From: Candidatus Bathyarchaeota archaeon
Lineage (GTDB): Archaea; Thermoproteota; Bathyarchaeia; 40CM-2-53-6; FEN-987
Reading direction: 5' to 3'
Assembly (NCBI GenBank): GCA_023247835.1
Contig: JAHFFU010000078.1
Location: 1-5,780, forward strand
Length of the DNA stretch: 5,780 bases
Shown here piece after piece: positions 4,967 through 5,780 of this stretch (the first letter of the stretch is position 1; every line of letters begins with the position of its first letter). The position numbers were made by a program, and so were the translations under genes. The notes under the pieces are model-generated. The model was not told the DNA's origin and ran no database searches. It was given only the letters and a program-made list of their open reading frames with translations.

Positions 4967-5780
4967 GTGGAAGCCAAACCTCACACGCCAGTCTACACTA
5001 TGCACAAGTATTTCGCGCGAAGGCCTTGGAACGTCTTCAACGAACTCATTTCACACTACACTTCACCAGGTGACATTGTCCTAGACCCATTTTGTGGCGG
5101 CGGAGTAACCGTCGTTGAGTCCCTGAAATTGGGCAGAAAAGCGATCGGGGTTGACGTTAACCCTCTAGCAACGTACGTAACGGAAATGGAATGCATGCCT
5201 CTGAGCATACGTTCATTCCAACAGGCCCTTTCCCGCATAAGCAAGAATGCGCAAAAGGAAATATCGCAACTTTATCGAACAAAATGCGCAAGTTGCAAAT
5301 CTGATGCCGTTGCAGACTGGATTGAATGGGACGAGGCAAAGGGGCGGATTGTTCGGCTAAAATACGATTGCGATAAATGCGGCTCTCACCGGGAGAAAAA
5401 ACCTTCAGAGCATGATGTCAGGCTTGCAAAGAAAATCGCCGAGAACTTTGCCCGCTACGTTAGGCAAAGGAATCTTTGGTATCCAAAGACTCGAATTCCA
5501 AACGGTGACAAAACTAACTCTCTTTTCAGTAAGAACGTCAATTTCTTTCACGAGCTCTTCACGAAGAGAAATCTGCTCGCGCTCTCGATTCTTCTCAGTG
5601 AGATCAATCGAGCCCAAGACAAAGACGCCAGAGATTTTCTCAAATTTGCGTTCGGCAGTTCATTGAAGTGGGCGAGCCGCCAATCCCACCTTAGAGGTAA
5701 GATAGTTGAAGGATGGGCGATGCACGCATACTGGATATACCCGAAGAGCCTCGAGATCAACGTCTGGAACACCTTCCGAA
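4967..5780 (+). CDS. DNA methyltransferase (Mod/N4-N6 type), N-terminal part, with zinc-ribbon insertion
   Basis: An S-adenosylmethionine-dependent DNA base methyltransferase, cut by the right edge; about 271 residues are visible. From GTG 4967 the protein reads VEAKPHTPVYTMHKYFARRP, then the SAM-binding motif I DPFCGGG (40-46), the next strand GVDVNPLA (61-68), a four-cysteine zinc-ribbon insertion (CASC at 107-110, CDKC at 135-138), then IPNGDKTNSLF and FTKRNLLALSILLSEI. Motif I comes first, so the catalytic DPPY-type motif should lie further on, outside the window; target and base specificity cannot be read. The first ATG (5000) would remove the conserved-looking HTPVYT segment, so I prefer GTG 4967; TTG 4943 is also possible, and an in-frame TAG at 4922 limits the frame. 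The cysteine of FCGGG replaces the usual alanine of FAGSG. It may be a solitary methylase or part of a restriction or BREX-like locus to the right. Confidence 0.85.
   Translation, partial: MEAKPHTPVYTMHKYFARRPWNVFNELISHYTSPGDIVLDPFCGGGVTVVESLKLGRKAIGVDVNPLATYVTEMECMPLSIRSFQQALSRISKNAQKEISQLYRTKCASCKSDAVADWIEWDEAKGRIVRLKYDCDKCGSHREKKPSEHDVRLAKKIAENFARYVRQRNLWYPKTRIPNGDKTNSLFSKNVNFFHELFTKRNLLALSILLSEINRAQDKDARDFLKFAFGSSLKWASRQSHLRGKIVEGWAMHAYWIYPKSLEINVWNTFR

Noticed and set aside
5056..5772. Several minus-strand frames opposite the methyltransferase
   Set aside because: The plus frame has motif I and a zinc ribbon; the opposite frames have no domain or start signal.

Overview
The window looks like ordinary chromosomal DNA of an archaeon with mid-range GC content, most likely from the TACK side (Bathyarchaeia or Thaumarchaeota-like). 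That placement is inference. The archaeal signs are a perfect GGAGGTG Shine-Dalgarno in front of a 41-residue RRFLTKEEK-type small protein, TATA-box-like elements (TTATAA, AATATAAG, TTTTATCA) about 25 bases before likely transcript starts, several TTG/GTG starts, and pyrimidine/oligo-T stretches instead of hairpin terminators. No rRNA, tRNA, CRISPR array or transposase is visible.

Layout, left to right. (1) Bases 1-1627 are read on the minus strand: the N-terminal part of a PfkB-type sugar kinase (cut by the left edge), a SnoaL/NTF2-like small protein, a 120-residue alpha/beta protein I do not recognise, and a double zinc-ribbon protein. (2) On the plus strand at about 1729-2421 lies a PP-loop ATPase of the Dph6-related 'adenine nucleotide alpha hydrolase' type. 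Its P-loop lies upstream of the first ATG, and no ATG, GTG or TTG exists in frame to start it. (3) Bases 2418-4020, minus strand: a four-helix membrane protein downstream of a Tat-exported ScyD/ScyE-family beta-propeller. The membrane gene ends tail to tail with the PP-loop gene, with four shared bases. (4) Bases 4107-4821, minus strand: a 41-residue protein and a Nudix-family gene split by a one-base frameshift at a run of four C. (5) From about 4967 to the right edge, plus strand: the N-terminal part of a DNA methyltransferase carrying a four-cysteine zinc-ribbon insertion.

The genes do not form an obvious pathway. The supported pairings are the SnoaL-like gene with the sugar kinase (short gap, same strand) and the exported propeller with the membrane protein (49-base gap, same strand). 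I see no complete new defence or mobile system. The methyltransferase is the only gene that might belong to one, and its partners would lie beyond the right edge. The best leads are the start-less PP-loop gene, the frameshifted Nudix gene with an atypical Nudix box, the overlooked 41-residue gene, and the unrecognised 120-residue protein.
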